Source: a bacterium (GTDB taxonomy: Bacteria > Eisenbacteria > RBG-16-71-46 > CAIMUX01). Taken from it: DNA of 64,000 nucleotides. Below, in pieces: positions 25,197-35,500 of this stretch. Position numbers and translations under genes: made by a program. The notes beneath the pieces were generated by a model. That model saw only the letters and a list, made by a program, of their open reading frames with translations, made no database searches and had not been told where the DNA came from. The stretch lies in contig JAUIHP010000005.1 of NCBI GenBank assembly GCA_030431975.1, forward strand, positions 124,001-188,000, written 5' to 3'. Positions within the stretch are counted from its first letter, which is position 1. Each line of letters opens with the position of its first letter.

Positions 25197-26551
25197 GAGA
25201 GCAACTCCTGAGCGACGGCCGGACGACGCAGGGTCAGCTTGAGATCTTGGCCGAACCGGCGTGTTTCGACCACCTCCAAACGCCGGGCCTGGCGCAATCG
25301 GCCGACGTCAAAGTTTCCGGACCAGGCGCGATCGCCTCCCAAGATCAGCGGGGCCTGGTAAAGACGCAGCTCATCCACGAGCTGTGCCTGCAGGAGACCC
25401 GCAGCCAAACCCGGCCCCGCCTCTGCATAGAGCGAGAACAAACCTTCCCGGCCGGCTTTTTGGACCAGGGCCGGAAGGGAGACCCGACCACTCCGGGTCG
25501 GTAGCGTCCAGACTTCCCAGCCGAGTTGGCGAAAAGCGGCCAGCTTGTCCGGGTCTCCGCCCCGTGCGGTCGCCAGAATCAGGCGAGGAGATCGAACCCA
25601 CCCCGTAGCCGTTCGGACGTACCCACCCTGACGAAGATCCACGACCTGACGAAGATCTTCGCCCTGTCGACGGTGCACGCCCTGTTGACTGCGCACGCCT
25701 CGTTGACTGCGCATGCCTCGTTGACTGTGCACGCCTTGTTGACTGTGCGCGCCCTGTCGACGGTGCAGGCGCTTCGGACCCTGGAGGCCCGCTTCGTCCG
25801 ATCCGTCGAGCCAGGCCTGGTAGATCCCACACTCCGGCGAAACCCGAAACTGGGAATCTATCACAATCTTCGAGGGTTCGGGGCCGGACACGTGCCGAAC
25901 CGTTAGGGCCGGATCGTCCGCCAGGACCGTCCCGCTTCCCACCACCACGGCATCGCTTCGAGAACGGTCCCTGTGGACGTCGACCCGGGATTCTTCTCCG
26001 GTGATCCACTGGGACTCCCCCCGGGAAGTCGCGAGCTTGCCGTCGAGACTGGCTGCCAGCTTGACCGTGACCCAGGCCCGCCCCTGAGTCCGCTGCATGA
26101 AGTACGGCAGGTTGAGGGAAACCGACTCCAGGGCTCCCACTCCGACGTCGACGGGAATCCCCGCCCGGCGCAGGCGCTGGACGGCCTTGCCCGTGACGCG
26201 GGGATCCGGGTCGAGCACGGCAATGGAGACCCGCTTCGGTCGGCGCTCCAAGACTGCGTCAAGGCAGGCTGGAGTCTTGCCGCGAAAGGTGCAGGGCTCC
26301 AGGGTGACCCAGAGTTCACCGTCGTTCGGCTCTGGCCCCAGTTTCTGAAAGAGGGCGGCTTCGGCGTGGGGGCCGCCGAACTTTGCGAAGTAGGCGGTCG
26401 TGACGGTTTCGCCCGACTTCCAGAGCGCTCCGACCCTTGGATTCGGCGAGAGAATCGGTCGCGCACGGGACGCGGCTTTCAGAGCCAGCTTCATTTCGGA
26501 GTCGGCCGGCCGAGTCTCAGGGAGGGCAGATCGACCCGTAGATGACGTCAC
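25142..26551 (-). CDS. ribD: Bifunctional deaminase/reductase RibD with hexapeptide insertion
   Basis: This 469-residue enzyme deaminates and then reduces the pyrimidine intermediate of riboflavin synthesis. The deaminase part keeps the zinc ligands in GGPHAEAALF and LEPCTFRGKTPAC. The reductase part has VTVKLAASLDGKLAT, ESQWITGEESR and SGTVLADDPALTVR. An insertion of eight hexapeptides (pattern VHSQRG) lies between PSKIVIDSQFRV and SPRLILATARGG, a surface loop in known structures. That explains the length above the usual 360-400. The frame is open far upstream; GTG 26551 overlaps the previous stop (GTGA) and keeps the ADSEMKLALKAA N-terminus, so it is preferred over ATG 26494. Confidence 0.9.
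   Translation of the reverse strand: MTSSTGRSALPETRPADSEMKLALKAASRARPILSPNPRVGALWKSGETVTTAYFAKFGGPHAEAALFQKLGPEPNDGELWVTLEPCTFRGKTPACLDAVLERRPKRVSIAVLDPDPRVTGKAVQRLRRAGIPVDVGVGALESVSLNLPYFMQRTQGRAWVTVKLAASLDGKLATSRGESQWITGEESRVDVHRDRSRSDAVVVGSGTVLADDPALTVRHVSGPEPSKIVIDSQFRVSPECGIYQAWLDGSDEAGLQGPKRLHRRQGAHSQQGVHSQRGMRSQRGVRSQQGVHRRQGEDLRQVVDLRQGGYVRTATGWVRSPRLILATARGGDPDKLAAFRQLGWEVWTLPTRSGRVSLPALVQKAGREGLFSLYAEAGPGLAAGLLQAQLVDELRLYQAPLILGGDRAWSGNFDVGRLRQARRLEVVETRRFGQDLKLTLRRPAVAQELLSCLPGWSKTSPPSKRSRK
25628..25771 (-). repeat. 18-bp tandem repeat inside ribD
   Basis: There are eight direct units of 18 bases, in frame with ribD. The central six are close to CTGTTGACTGCGCACGCC on the plus strand. 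The first two units differ more and have CTGACGAAGATC. They encode hexapeptides rich in Gln, Arg, Ser and Gly. The unit length is a multiple of three, so copy-number changes would keep the frame. Confidence 0.9.
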
Positions 26552-27036
26552 GGCCGTTCGAGCTCGTGACTCTGAAGGAACTCTTTGATGATGGACTTGG
26601 CCCGGACCAGGTCGTCCTTGTCGACGAGCAGCCATCCCCAGACGGAATGCGAACGGAAGAGGCCGTGATATCCGGCCGGCTCCAGGGAGCGGATCCACGA
26701 GCCTATGCCGAACCGCTCGAGTTCGGATTTCAGAGTCAGCGCATGAAACTCGTCGGGACTGTGGTAGGCGATCTCCCACTGCGTGGGCCGACCGACCTCT
26801 TCGCCGGTGCGCTCCGACTCTTCGTCGAGGGCTTCCATGTCGGGGAACTCCACGTCGGCGTGCATGGTCTCGTCGCCGGGCAGACCGGATGCCGACCCAA
26901 AGACGAGACGGGCCGACTCGATCAGATCGACCTGCTCACTCCCGCAAGCGGGGCAGACTGCGACACTGGAATCGAGGACGAGAAGCTTGCAGTCTCTACA
27001 ACGTCGGTGGGTACCCATCGGGATGAGTCTGACCAT
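26548..27036 (-). CDS. Zinc-ribbon and DUF2007-like protein
   Basis: This 162-residue protein has an N-terminal zinc ribbon (CRDCKLL then CPACGS, about residues 13-34) and an acidic middle. Its C-terminal domain (WEIAYHSPDEFHALTLKSEL, GIGSWIRSLE, LLVDKDDLVRAKSIIKEF) resembles DUF2007, described as a putative prokaryotic signal-transducing domain. No enzymatic role is evident. ATG 27036 is the longest start; ATG 27018 (MGTHRRCRDC) is equally possible and neither has a strong ribosome-binding site. The stop overlaps the ribD start. It may be the first gene of the riboflavin-glycan unit. Confidence 0.75.
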   Translation of the reverse strand: MVRLIPMGTHRRCRDCKLLVLDSSVAVCPACGSEQVDLIESARLVFGSASGLPGDETMHADVEFPDMEALDEESERTGEEVGRPTQWEIAYHSPDEFHALTLKSELERFGIGSWIRSLEPAGYHGLFRSHSVWGWLLVDKDDLVRAKSIIKEFLQSHELERP

Positions 27037-27097
27037 CCTGAGCGGGTGAAGTCAAGCAAGGCTCTGGCGGTGGGCTAAGGTGCGGTCGCGTTCCCGA

Positions 27098-27496
27098 CTA
27101 CGGTTCCCACTCGTGGTCCACCCCGCGGACGAGACACGTGATGTCGGAGACGACCCCTGCCGTGATCGTGATCTCGTAGTCAGCATAATCGGTCGACGTG
27201 CTGTGAGGACAGTCGCAGAGCCCATCCGGCAATCCACTCGCATGGAGCGTCGTCGAAGCCAGGGTTCCGTCGTAGATTCCGTTGTCCGACGCGTAGAGCG
27301 TGGCGTGCGGAACAATGTTTCGCTGATTGGAGATACAGTTCTTGTCCCGAGCCCGCTCGGTCATCCCGAAGTAATTCGGGATTGCGATCGACGCGAGGAT
27401 GCCAATGATCAGAACGACGATCATCAGCTCGATGAGCGTGAACCCCTCGTCATTCTTGCGACCGAAGGCTGCGGTCACCGGACCCGGATGCGACAT
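27098..27496 (-). CDS. Type IV pilin-like protein
   Basis: This 132-residue class III signal protein has prepilin cleavage after Gly18 in NDEGFTLIELMIVVLIIGIL. The mature protein thus starts with Phe, has Glu at position 5 and a typical hydrophobic helix. The rest contains several cysteines (DKNCISNQ, LCDCPHS, ITCLVRG) that could form disulfides. It could be a pilin or a pseudopilin of a type II-like secretion system; no assembly genes are in this window. ATG 27496 with GAGGAG upstream is chosen over the longer frame. A terminator separates it from the PorV-OmpA gene upstream. Confidence 0.85.
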   Translation of the reverse strand: MSHPGPVTAAFGRKNDEGFTLIELMIVVLIIGILASIAIPNYFGMTERARDKNCISNQRNIVPHATLYASDNGIYDGTLASTTLHASGLPDGLCDCPHSTSTDYADYEITITAGVVSDITCLVRGVDHEWEP

Positions 27497-27687
27497 GGTA
27501 CGGACTCCTCGCTGAATCGAACGGCTTCGAACTCGTCCCCTTCTTTCCCAATGAAAACGCCATGCCAAACAGTGCTTGGCGCTGATACGCAAGAGCCGCA
27601 GTCACTTAGGCGCCAGCCTGACATTGGGTGAGATGCCCCGTCCGTTGCACATCGCATGGGCCCTGTGCGCGACGCGGCTCGTGTTGC

Positions 27688-27724
27688 AAAAAACGACGAA
27701 GGCTACCCCAGCAAGGGGGTAGCC
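27688..27724 (-). terminator. Rho-independent terminator after the PorV-OmpA gene
   Basis: On the minus strand a stem GGCTACCCC/GGGGTAGCC (27701-27709 and 27716-27724) is followed after seven bases by TTTTTT (27688-27693). It lies about 80 bases after the stop of the PorV-OmpA gene and should isolate it from the pilin gene. Confidence 0.75.
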
Positions 27725-27803
27725 TCCGACAGGTTCACAAGGTCGGTGTAGCACTCAGACCACGCGGGTCAATCGGCCTGAGCTGATTCTCGTACTCCGA
27801 GTC

Positions 27804-29444
27804 CTAGGGCTGGATGACGGAGAACTCGATACGACGGTTCCGTGCACGACCCAGGTCGGTGTCGTTGGAATCGATCGGCTCGCTCTCACCCTTACCCTCG
27901 ATCTCGAAGCGGGATGCGTCGATCCCCTTCCGGACCAGATAATCGCGGACCCGGGTCGAACGACGCATCGAAAGCTGCTGATTCGAAGCATCATCACCGA
28001 TCGAGTCGGTGTGGCCCGTGATCTTCACGCGCATGTTCGGACGCTCCTTCATGACACGGACAACCTCTTCCAGAACCGGAATCGGGTCCGCACCACTGAT
28101 TTCAGCGGTACCGAACTTGAAGTTGATGTAGGCCAGCGTCGGAATGAGATCCGGCGCCGTATCCGGGCAACCGTCGGTGTCTTCAAAGTTGTTGAAGACC
28201 TCGGCAGCGTCCGGGCAGTTGTCGTTGACGTCGAGGACCCCGTCACCGTCGTTGTCCGGATCCGGACAACCATCGGCATCCTGGAAGCCATCGAAGTCCT
28301 CGGCCTGGTTCGGGCAGTCGTCGTTGACGTCGAGGACGCCGTCACCGTCATTGTCCGGGTCCGGACAACCATCGGTATCGGCAAATCCGTCGAAGTCTTC
28401 CGGAGCGTCCGGACAGGCATCGGAGTTATCCGGGATGCCGTCACCGTCACGATCCATGCCACTACGGCCCATACCCTGGTAATACATCATCTGCTCGTCG
28501 TCGCCGAAGGCCAGGCTGACGCCAAAGCGATGATTCTCACCGAGGAAGTCCTGCGGTTCGACAACATAGGCGTAGTCGAAGCGGAGGATGTTGAAACGGA
28601 AGCCGACTCCACCGGCGAAGTCCCCGTCGTCCACGCCAAGGCGGAGAGCGGCTCCAAGATCATCACTCAGGGGGAAGGCATACTCAGTACCGAAGTGGAA
28701 CTGGTAGTCCTCGTCGTCCCGAGTCTTTTCGACATCGAACGCCGCGGTGAGACCGCGCATCGGCCAGACCGCGAGGCCGGCACGAAGGGTGGCCGGGATC
28801 TCGTCAGCCGAGTTGTCGTTACCGAGCTTTCCAGCAATGTTCTGAACCGCCACGCCGAGGCGTGAGTATTCGGTGAGCTGGAGCCCGGCGCCGATATCGA
28901 GGCCGTATCCGTTGTCGCTGTCGTCATTGACGTTGGAAGCTCCAACGTTGTTGAACAGGTACTTCCCGGTCACACCGACTGAGAAGATGTCGTAGCGCTT
29001 GGCCAGCGAAGCAGCGATTGCGTTGTCGGAGTAGTCGAACTCCTCCAGGAGCGCACCACCCGCATCACGGGCTTCAATGTCCGTAACGCCGGCGTTGTTC
29101 CACTGGAGTGCGTAGGCACCCCAGTCGCTATTCCGCGACAAAGCCAGATAGTTGTGAGCACGGTCGACGTTCATGCCGCCCGTGTACATGCCCGAGAGCT
29201 CCCACCGGCCGATTCCGGCCCAGGTGAGACCCGCAGGATTCCAGTAGGCTGCCGTTGCGTCGTTGGCGACGCCGACGAAGGCGCCTCCCATACCGAACGC
29301 ACGAGCACCCGCACCGGCCCGCAGATACGGAGCATTTCGGTTGCTGCTGCTGTTCTGGGCGAGAGCATTCTCACTCGCAACCATGCAGAGCAGTCCGAAG
29401 CCGAGTGCGAGGGTTGCCCCCCATGCGCCTCGGGTCCTCTTCAT
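27804..29444 (-). CDS. PorV/PorQ-type barrel fused to TSP3 repeats and OmpA domain
   Basis: This 546-residue outer-membrane protein has three parts. A signal peptide ends near NALAQ (about residue 30). Residues about 35-330 form a PorV/UPF0164-type beta barrel with the family opening YLRAGAGARAFGMGGAFVGV and YWNPAGL. Residues about 335-430 contain calcium-binding thrombospondin type 3 units (DRDGDGIPDNSDACPD and two repeats of DPDNDGDGVLDVNDDCP). The end is an OmpA domain (ITGHTDSIGDDASN with the peptidoglycan-binding Asp, and RARNRRIEF with the Arg). It therefore ties the outer membrane to the wall. It follows the giant secreted protein gene and may help export or hold it, as PorV does in type IX secretion. 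ATG 29444 has AAGGAGGTAAGGAG upstream. Confidence 0.88.
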   Translation of the reverse strand: MKRTRGAWGATLALGFGLLCMVASENALAQNSSSNRNAPYLRAGAGARAFGMGGAFVGVANDATAAYWNPAGLTWAGIGRWELSGMYTGGMNVDRAHNYLALSRNSDWGAYALQWNNAGVTDIEARDAGGALLEEFDYSDNAIAASLAKRYDIFSVGVTGKYLFNNVGASNVNDDSDNGYGLDIGAGLQLTEYSRLGVAVQNIAGKLGNDNSADEIPATLRAGLAVWPMRGLTAAFDVEKTRDDEDYQFHFGTEYAFPLSDDLGAALRLGVDDGDFAGGVGFRFNILRFDYAYVVEPQDFLGENHRFGVSLAFGDDEQMMYYQGMGRSGMDRDGDGIPDNSDACPDAPEDFDGFADTDGCPDPDNDGDGVLDVNDDCPNQAEDFDGFQDADGCPDPDNDGDGVLDVNDNCPDAAEVFNNFEDTDGCPDTAPDLIPTLAYINFKFGTAEISGADPIPVLEEVVRVMKERPNMRVKITGHTDSIGDDASNQQLSMRRSTRVRDYLVRKGIDASRFEIEGKGESEPIDSNDTDLGRARNRRIEFSVIQP

Positions 29445-29506
29445 CTCCTTACCTCCTTGTTGAACCTGTCTCGAAAACAAAGTGCTTGATCAGCTACCGC
29501 GACTCG

Positions 29507-29536
29507 GGTGGGAGCCTTCACGTGAAGGCTCCCACC
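29507..29536. repeat. Perfect 30-bp palindrome after the giant gene
   Basis: GGTGGGAGCCTTCAC (29507-29521) is followed with no spacer by its complement (29522-29536). It starts 11 bases after the giant gene's stop and ends before the PorV-OmpA ribosome-binding site. On the minus strand it is not followed by a U-tract. It could act as an mRNA 3' stabiliser or attenuator between the two genes. Confidence 0.75.
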
Positions 29537-29547
29537 GTCGTGAAGTG

Positions 29548-32500
29548 TTACTCGCGCCAGAGGACGACCTTGAGGTTCGTCTCTTCTGTCCGGGCTCCAT
29601 CGCTCACCTTGACGTTCACGATGTAGGTACCGTTTGCGAGGTCCGTTCCATCGGCAGCGTCACCGCCCCACGGAATCTGAACGGCGCCCGCTTCGTAGTG
29701 CTCGTTCGCTGCAAGAGTCGTGACGTAGTTACCGCCGAAGTCGAAGACCTTAACGGTGACGTCAGAGCCCTTGCTGACCGTGAAGTTGATGTTTGCATCA
29801 CGCTCACCCGGGTTGAACGGGTTCGGCGCCGCGTAAGACTGCGTCATGGCCAAGAATGCGTTCTCGGACCTGACGGCCTTCGTGACGATGCACTCATTGC
29901 CGAGCCTATCCGTGGCCCTGATCCGAACCGTGTACTCACCCTGCTCCAGCGGACCAGAGACCGTACCCGTGACGACTCCGTCAGCAATCGAGACATCCTC
30001 GACTGCGACGACGTCGCCCATCGGATTCGTGACCACAACCGTGATCGATTCGTCGTCGATACCCGCACCGTCGTCGACGATCACGGCATGAATGTCGAGG
30101 TCGCCATCAGGACTGACAGAGGAGTTCGGACCGCTGATCTCGCAGACCGGAGGCTCCATGTCGATGATGAAACGCGTCTCAACGTACTTGCTACCGGTGT
30201 TACCGGCCCAGTCCAGGATGCCCTGTTCGTAGATGTGCATCTCCTGACTGTCCGCGTCATACGTGCAGTCGGAGTCGTACATGTAGAACACCTCGCCGCC
30301 CACGGTGACCGTGTCGACATAGCATCCGTACTCGTATCCAGGACCATCGTTGTAGCGCTCGATGGTCTTCTCGGAGTACCAGGTGATCTCGAGAATGTCC
30401 TTGTGGCCGATCATGCCGCCACCGAGGACCGGGACCGGAACCGTGACGGTGTCCGTCGCCGGGTTGTAGGTCTCGAGGCTCGGGCTCATCCAAGGCAGCA
30501 GCTCATCGGCCGTACCCTGGTGGATGAGGATCCGCTCTTCGATCTCGTCGATATCACGCTGGTCATCTTCGATGTCCACGAGCCAGACGTCATACTTCAT
30601 GCCCCAGTCAACCTGGTGCCAGCAGTTGATGTCGTCGTAGTCCGGGTAGCCCGTTCCACCGAGACCACCATCGATGATCCAGTCCGGAACCGCGTCGTAC
30701 TGCAGCTCGATGGCGTCGATGACGTCATCACAGTCGAAGTCCGGCAGGAACCAGCGACGGTTCGGCTTGAAGTGGATACCCGTTCCGCCGTCATACAGCT
30801 TCACGTGGAGACTGTCGTTCGACGGGTTCATGTAGCCCATGGCGTTGATGATGTCAGGGTTGCTCAACCAACCACCGTCGAACTCGATCGACGGGGACTT
30901 GCGGTCGACGTAGAACGTCTGGTCGCCGTCCAGCCACTCACCTGCATCGCTCATGAAGCGGACCGTAAGCGTGTGCTCACCGTCAGCCAGCCAGTCGCGC
31001 GGGAAGATCGAGTGGTAGTAGACGAGTTCCATGACCGTCGAGCTGGAGTTGACGTAGGTCAGCGTGGCTTGACCGCCACCGCGGATCCAGTCGGCCTCAC
31101 CCTCGCCGTCGAGCCAGGTTGCCCAGTACTCGCCGTCGATCAGAAGCTCGACTTCCGTCGCGTCCACGCCACCGCCTGAAGGATCGCGGAGATAGGTCAC
31201 CATGACCGGGTCCGCGTCCGTCCACCAGTCTGTCACGTACGGGCTGGCAGGCCAGACCGAGCTGAAGAAGACCGGAGCGGAGTCGTTGAGCAGGAACAGC
31301 TGGAAGATGTTCCCGTAGAGATCGCCACCCTGTGCCGCGACCTCGATTTCGCCTCCACTGAGGCTCGAGACGCGGAAGCTAACGGTGTTGTTCTCCGTGT
31401 CGACCTGCGTGTGGCTGATGCCGTTCGCACTCCAACCAGAGCTACCGCCACCCTGGACGCTTTGGACGTCGAAGATGTAGTCGCTCCAGCGGCGGACACG
31501 GATGTCCTCCTCGTTAGCTCCTTCAGGGAGCATCGTTTCGTCGTACTGGATCGTGATCAGCGGCTGGAAGCCATCGTTGAACGAGTCACCGAAGAAGCCA
31601 CCTGCCTCGACGTAGTAAGCCGTGTTCTCGACCGGAGTCAGGTACATGGCCTCGTCGTGATCGAGGATCGGAGCCCAGGTCGGGCTGACCAGGAGACAGC
31701 CGTCATCGTCCGTCGCACCCGGGTGGATATCGATCCAGATGCCCAGGTCACCGTAACCGGTCGTCTTGACGACGCCGTTGGTTCCAAGGACAGCCGTGAC
31801 CGGGTACTGGTCGATCTTGACGCCGTCGTGGTCAATCCACTTGGCGATGCCGGCTTCACCGTCGAGACCCGTGACGCACAGCTTGTAGCTGTAGCAGTCG
31901 TCATCGAAGTTCTCGAGGTCGACCCAGCCGCGCCAGACCGTCGGATCGTCGAGGCTACGCGTCAGCGACCACTCGTCGATGCCCGGTGAGTAGTTCTCCG
32001 GGTCGTCATCAGACGGGTAGTCCTGAGCGAAGGTCTCTTCCATGAGCATGATCAGGCGCGGCGTCTCGGCTGCGTCGACCATGTCCACGGTGACGATGTA
32101 GCGGTACGGAGCTTCGATCATCAGGTCAATGCTCTCGACGACCTGTGCACCGTTCGTGAGGTCCGCAGCGCGAACCGCCTCGAAGGTGATGGAGCCGTCG
32201 AAGTCTTCCACGATGTTGGCCAGCATCGTCGGGACGACATCCTCAGGATTGTCGCCGTAACGGTTACCGGCATCGTCCTTGGCGAGGGCCCGCAGCCAAA
32301 CCTGCGTCACCGTCTCGTCGAAGTCCGACAGGTCGATCGTGGAGGACCAGATCGTTTCGGTGGTGTAGTCGTCCTGCGAAGTCTCCTGCCTGGCGACTCC
32401 GAAGTTGACCCACTCACCGGCCGGCGTCTCTTCACCAGCCTCAACCATGTTGTACTGGAACTGGACGTCAACGATCGACGGGTCGCTCTCTGCGAGGGCG

Positions 32501-35500
32501 TAGACCGTCGTGCGCGACGGCGGGTTCACACCGTGCGGCTGGAGATCCGTATCCCAGCACATGATGCGTGCCACCGGCGGCTCGTTGTCGACGACGCGGA
32601 CGTTGGCCGGGTCACTGTACTGCCAACCCGGGTACGGGTTGCCGCACGTGTCCTTGGCACCAACGCGGACCAGGTACTGGCCTTCCGCGAGTCCGGTCGT
32701 GTTCCAGAAGACGGATCCGGTCTGAGCGGAGATGTCACCGAGATCACTCGGATCGAACTCGATCGTACCCAGATCGCGCCACTCCTCACCGTCGTTGGCG
32801 TCACCGTCCGGTGCGCCGAGCGGGAGGTCGATTGCAACCTCGAACTGCATGTAGCCGATCGCCGTCTCGTACCACTCGCCCGTCTGCGGGTCGGTGTAGT
32901 TCGGCAGTGCCGGCTCATCATCAGAGGCCGTACCGAAGATCTCGACGAGCGTGCCCGCCGTGACATCCGTGTACTGATCCTGATCGCTCGGATCCTGGGT
33001 GGTGTCGTCACCCTCCCAGCTGATGTTGGAGATCTGGACGTAGTCCGGTGCGTCGACGTCCACGACCTGCTTCCACTGGTAGGCCTTGCGGTAGTTACCC
33101 GCGTCGTCCACCAGGGTCACGCGCATGTCGTAGAGGTTCGAACCGGCCAACTCATTCAGATCGATCGTGTTCGAGTAGTAGTTCAGCGTGTCGTCATAGA
33201 GGTCGTCGCTGGTGGCGACACCAACCTCGGACCATTCGGTCGAGTCGGCGCTGGCCAGCTTGGTCTCCCAGATGACGTCATAGACGTCGTCGTGGAGGCC
33301 TTCCGTACCCCGGTCCACGTTGATGATGAGGTCCATGATCCGGCCGGTCGCCGTGTACTCGAAGTCGCACCAGTAGATGCTCTCCGTGCTCGGGCTGACC
33401 CAGCTGTACATCGGGGCCTCGTAGTCGACGTAGATCTTCACGATGTCCGGGTTCTGGTCGACGTTGCCGACGTTGTCGACACCGATCGCAGCGACCTCGA
33501 TCCAGGTGCCGGCGCCAATCGTGCGCAGGTCCCATGCACCGAGTTCCCAATTGATTCCATCCTCACTCGTGAGGTCGGCATCGATCAGGTTCCAGTTGTC
33601 CTCACCCATGACGCGCCAGACGAACTCGACGTACTCGAGGTCGCGGTGGCCCTCCAGGAGGCGAGCCTCGATGGACTCGGTCGCCTGAGCGTGGAACTGG
33701 GTCGGGTTGACGATCGGATCGCCGTCACCGTAGGTCACGCCGTCACGCACAGGCAGAGCCCGCGTGGCTTCGACGATCTCCAGATGCGGAGCGATCGTAT
33801 CGACGACCTTCACCGTGAGGTGGCGGGCACCGATGGTCGTGCTGTCCGCGTAGGCAGCGATGTGGCTGCTGGCGTTGCAGACCTCGTCCTCCACCGTCAT
33901 GACGAAGTTGTAGTACTCACCCACGGCGAGAGCCGGCTCATTGATCGGATCCGTCGGGTCCGTGAGCTCGCCGACCTGAACGTCGAACGAGTAAGGACGC
34001 GTCATATCCGGGTTGCCGTCTTCCGGCGTGAGACCGGCGTCGGCCGGAACCATGGCCCAGCTGTCAGGCAGGTTCAGGTCGCGGTCACGCTTGAAGTACC
34101 ACGTGATGCTGTTGTCTTCGTCGAGGATCTCGGTGCTCGTACCCGGCTCGAGGACGCGACTGTAGAGCGTGAACCACTCGTTGCGCTCAACCTCGAGCAT
34201 GTTCTCGATTTCAGCCGTGGCCGGGTCGGCATCCATGGTCGCCTCAGGCGCCGTGTTGTCGACCACGATGATGGCCTCGGTGAAGTCGAGGGAGCCCAGA
34301 TCCTCTTCGTTGCCCTCTTCGTCGATCGCGGAAGCGGTCAGCTTGTAGCGACCATCCGGGTAACGGAGAGAGCCGTCGATCTCGGTCTGCAGCGTGTTCC
34401 AGGTCACGTGCCAGTAGTAGAGCGGGAAGCCCGGAGCGACTTCGTCCTTACCGATCATGATCGGCTCGGTCGGGTTGTCCGAAGCGTCCAGCGGCCAGGC
34501 CCAGAAGGTGACCGTACCGATACCGTCGTCCGTCGGGACGCCGATACCGTCGTCATCTGCCCAGGTCCGACCAACCAGCGTGACCTCGCTGGCGACCTTC
34601 ACTTCATTACGTGCACTCGGATCGGAGAGGAAGCCCTCACCCACCCAGCGCGGGAAGGTGTTGCACTCGTCACCGACCATAACGATACCGTCGTCACCTT
34701 CGTCGTCCTGGACGCCGGTGGAGTAACCCTCAGAGACCAGGAAGTCTCCGTCGTCGTACTCACCATCACCGTCCATGTCGAACCAGACATCGTGCTCGCG
34801 GTGATCTTCCGTCGGGTCCGGCGCATCGCCGTCCTCGGACGTGTAGTTCACCTTGGCCAGGATGTCGACGATCTTGGTGCGATCCGGTGCCGCGTTGTCC
34901 TCAACCGTCAGGCTGAAGGAGTGCGGCGGCTCGTTGATCTCGCTGTTCCAGGCGGAGTCGTAGCAGACCACGCGGAACAGGTACTCGGTGTCACGGACGA
35001 CCCAGCTCGGTGCGACCCAAGCGAAGTTCGCCTCCCACAGACCCAGACCGGTGTCGATCTGATGTCCGACCAGTTCCTCGTCGGCCGCATAGAAGGACCA
35101 CGTGGAACCACCGTCGGAGCTGACCTCAAGCTGGACCGCGACGACATCGGTGTAGTCGTCCTGGGCCGTGATCTCGAAGTTGGTCGTGGAGCCGACCTCG
35201 ACCTGGTTCGTGATCGAGTCGTCGTTCCAGTCATAGAGAGTCGGACCGTCAGGATCAGCCGTCAGCTCCTGCTCGTTGACGAGACCCTGGAGGGCATTGC
35301 TGTTGCCCGCCTGGTCCACAGCCAGCGCGCGGAAGTGCATCGGGCCGCCTTCGAGGAGCTGATCCGGCCAGTTCTCCACATGGAGACGCCAGACGTGGCG
35401 CGTCTCGCCACCGTTCTCGAAGTTCAGGTTCGGCTCGTAGTCAAATGCGTCATCTGCGTCGTCCAGCAGTTCGCTGAGCGGACGCCAGAGACCCTGCGGG

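Noticed and set aside
26552-26779. Upstream extension of ribD
   Set aside because: It would overlap the zinc-ribbon gene by 230 bases and adds no conserved RibD sequence.
22249-27036. FMN riboswitch in the riboflavin operon
   Set aside because: No stretch resembling the RFN core was found ahead of ribD, ribE, ribBA or ribH.
27588-27800. Small RNA gene between the pilin and the PorV-OmpA gene
   Set aside because: The only structure is the hairpin plus U-tract of a terminator; no promoter was seen for a separate RNA.
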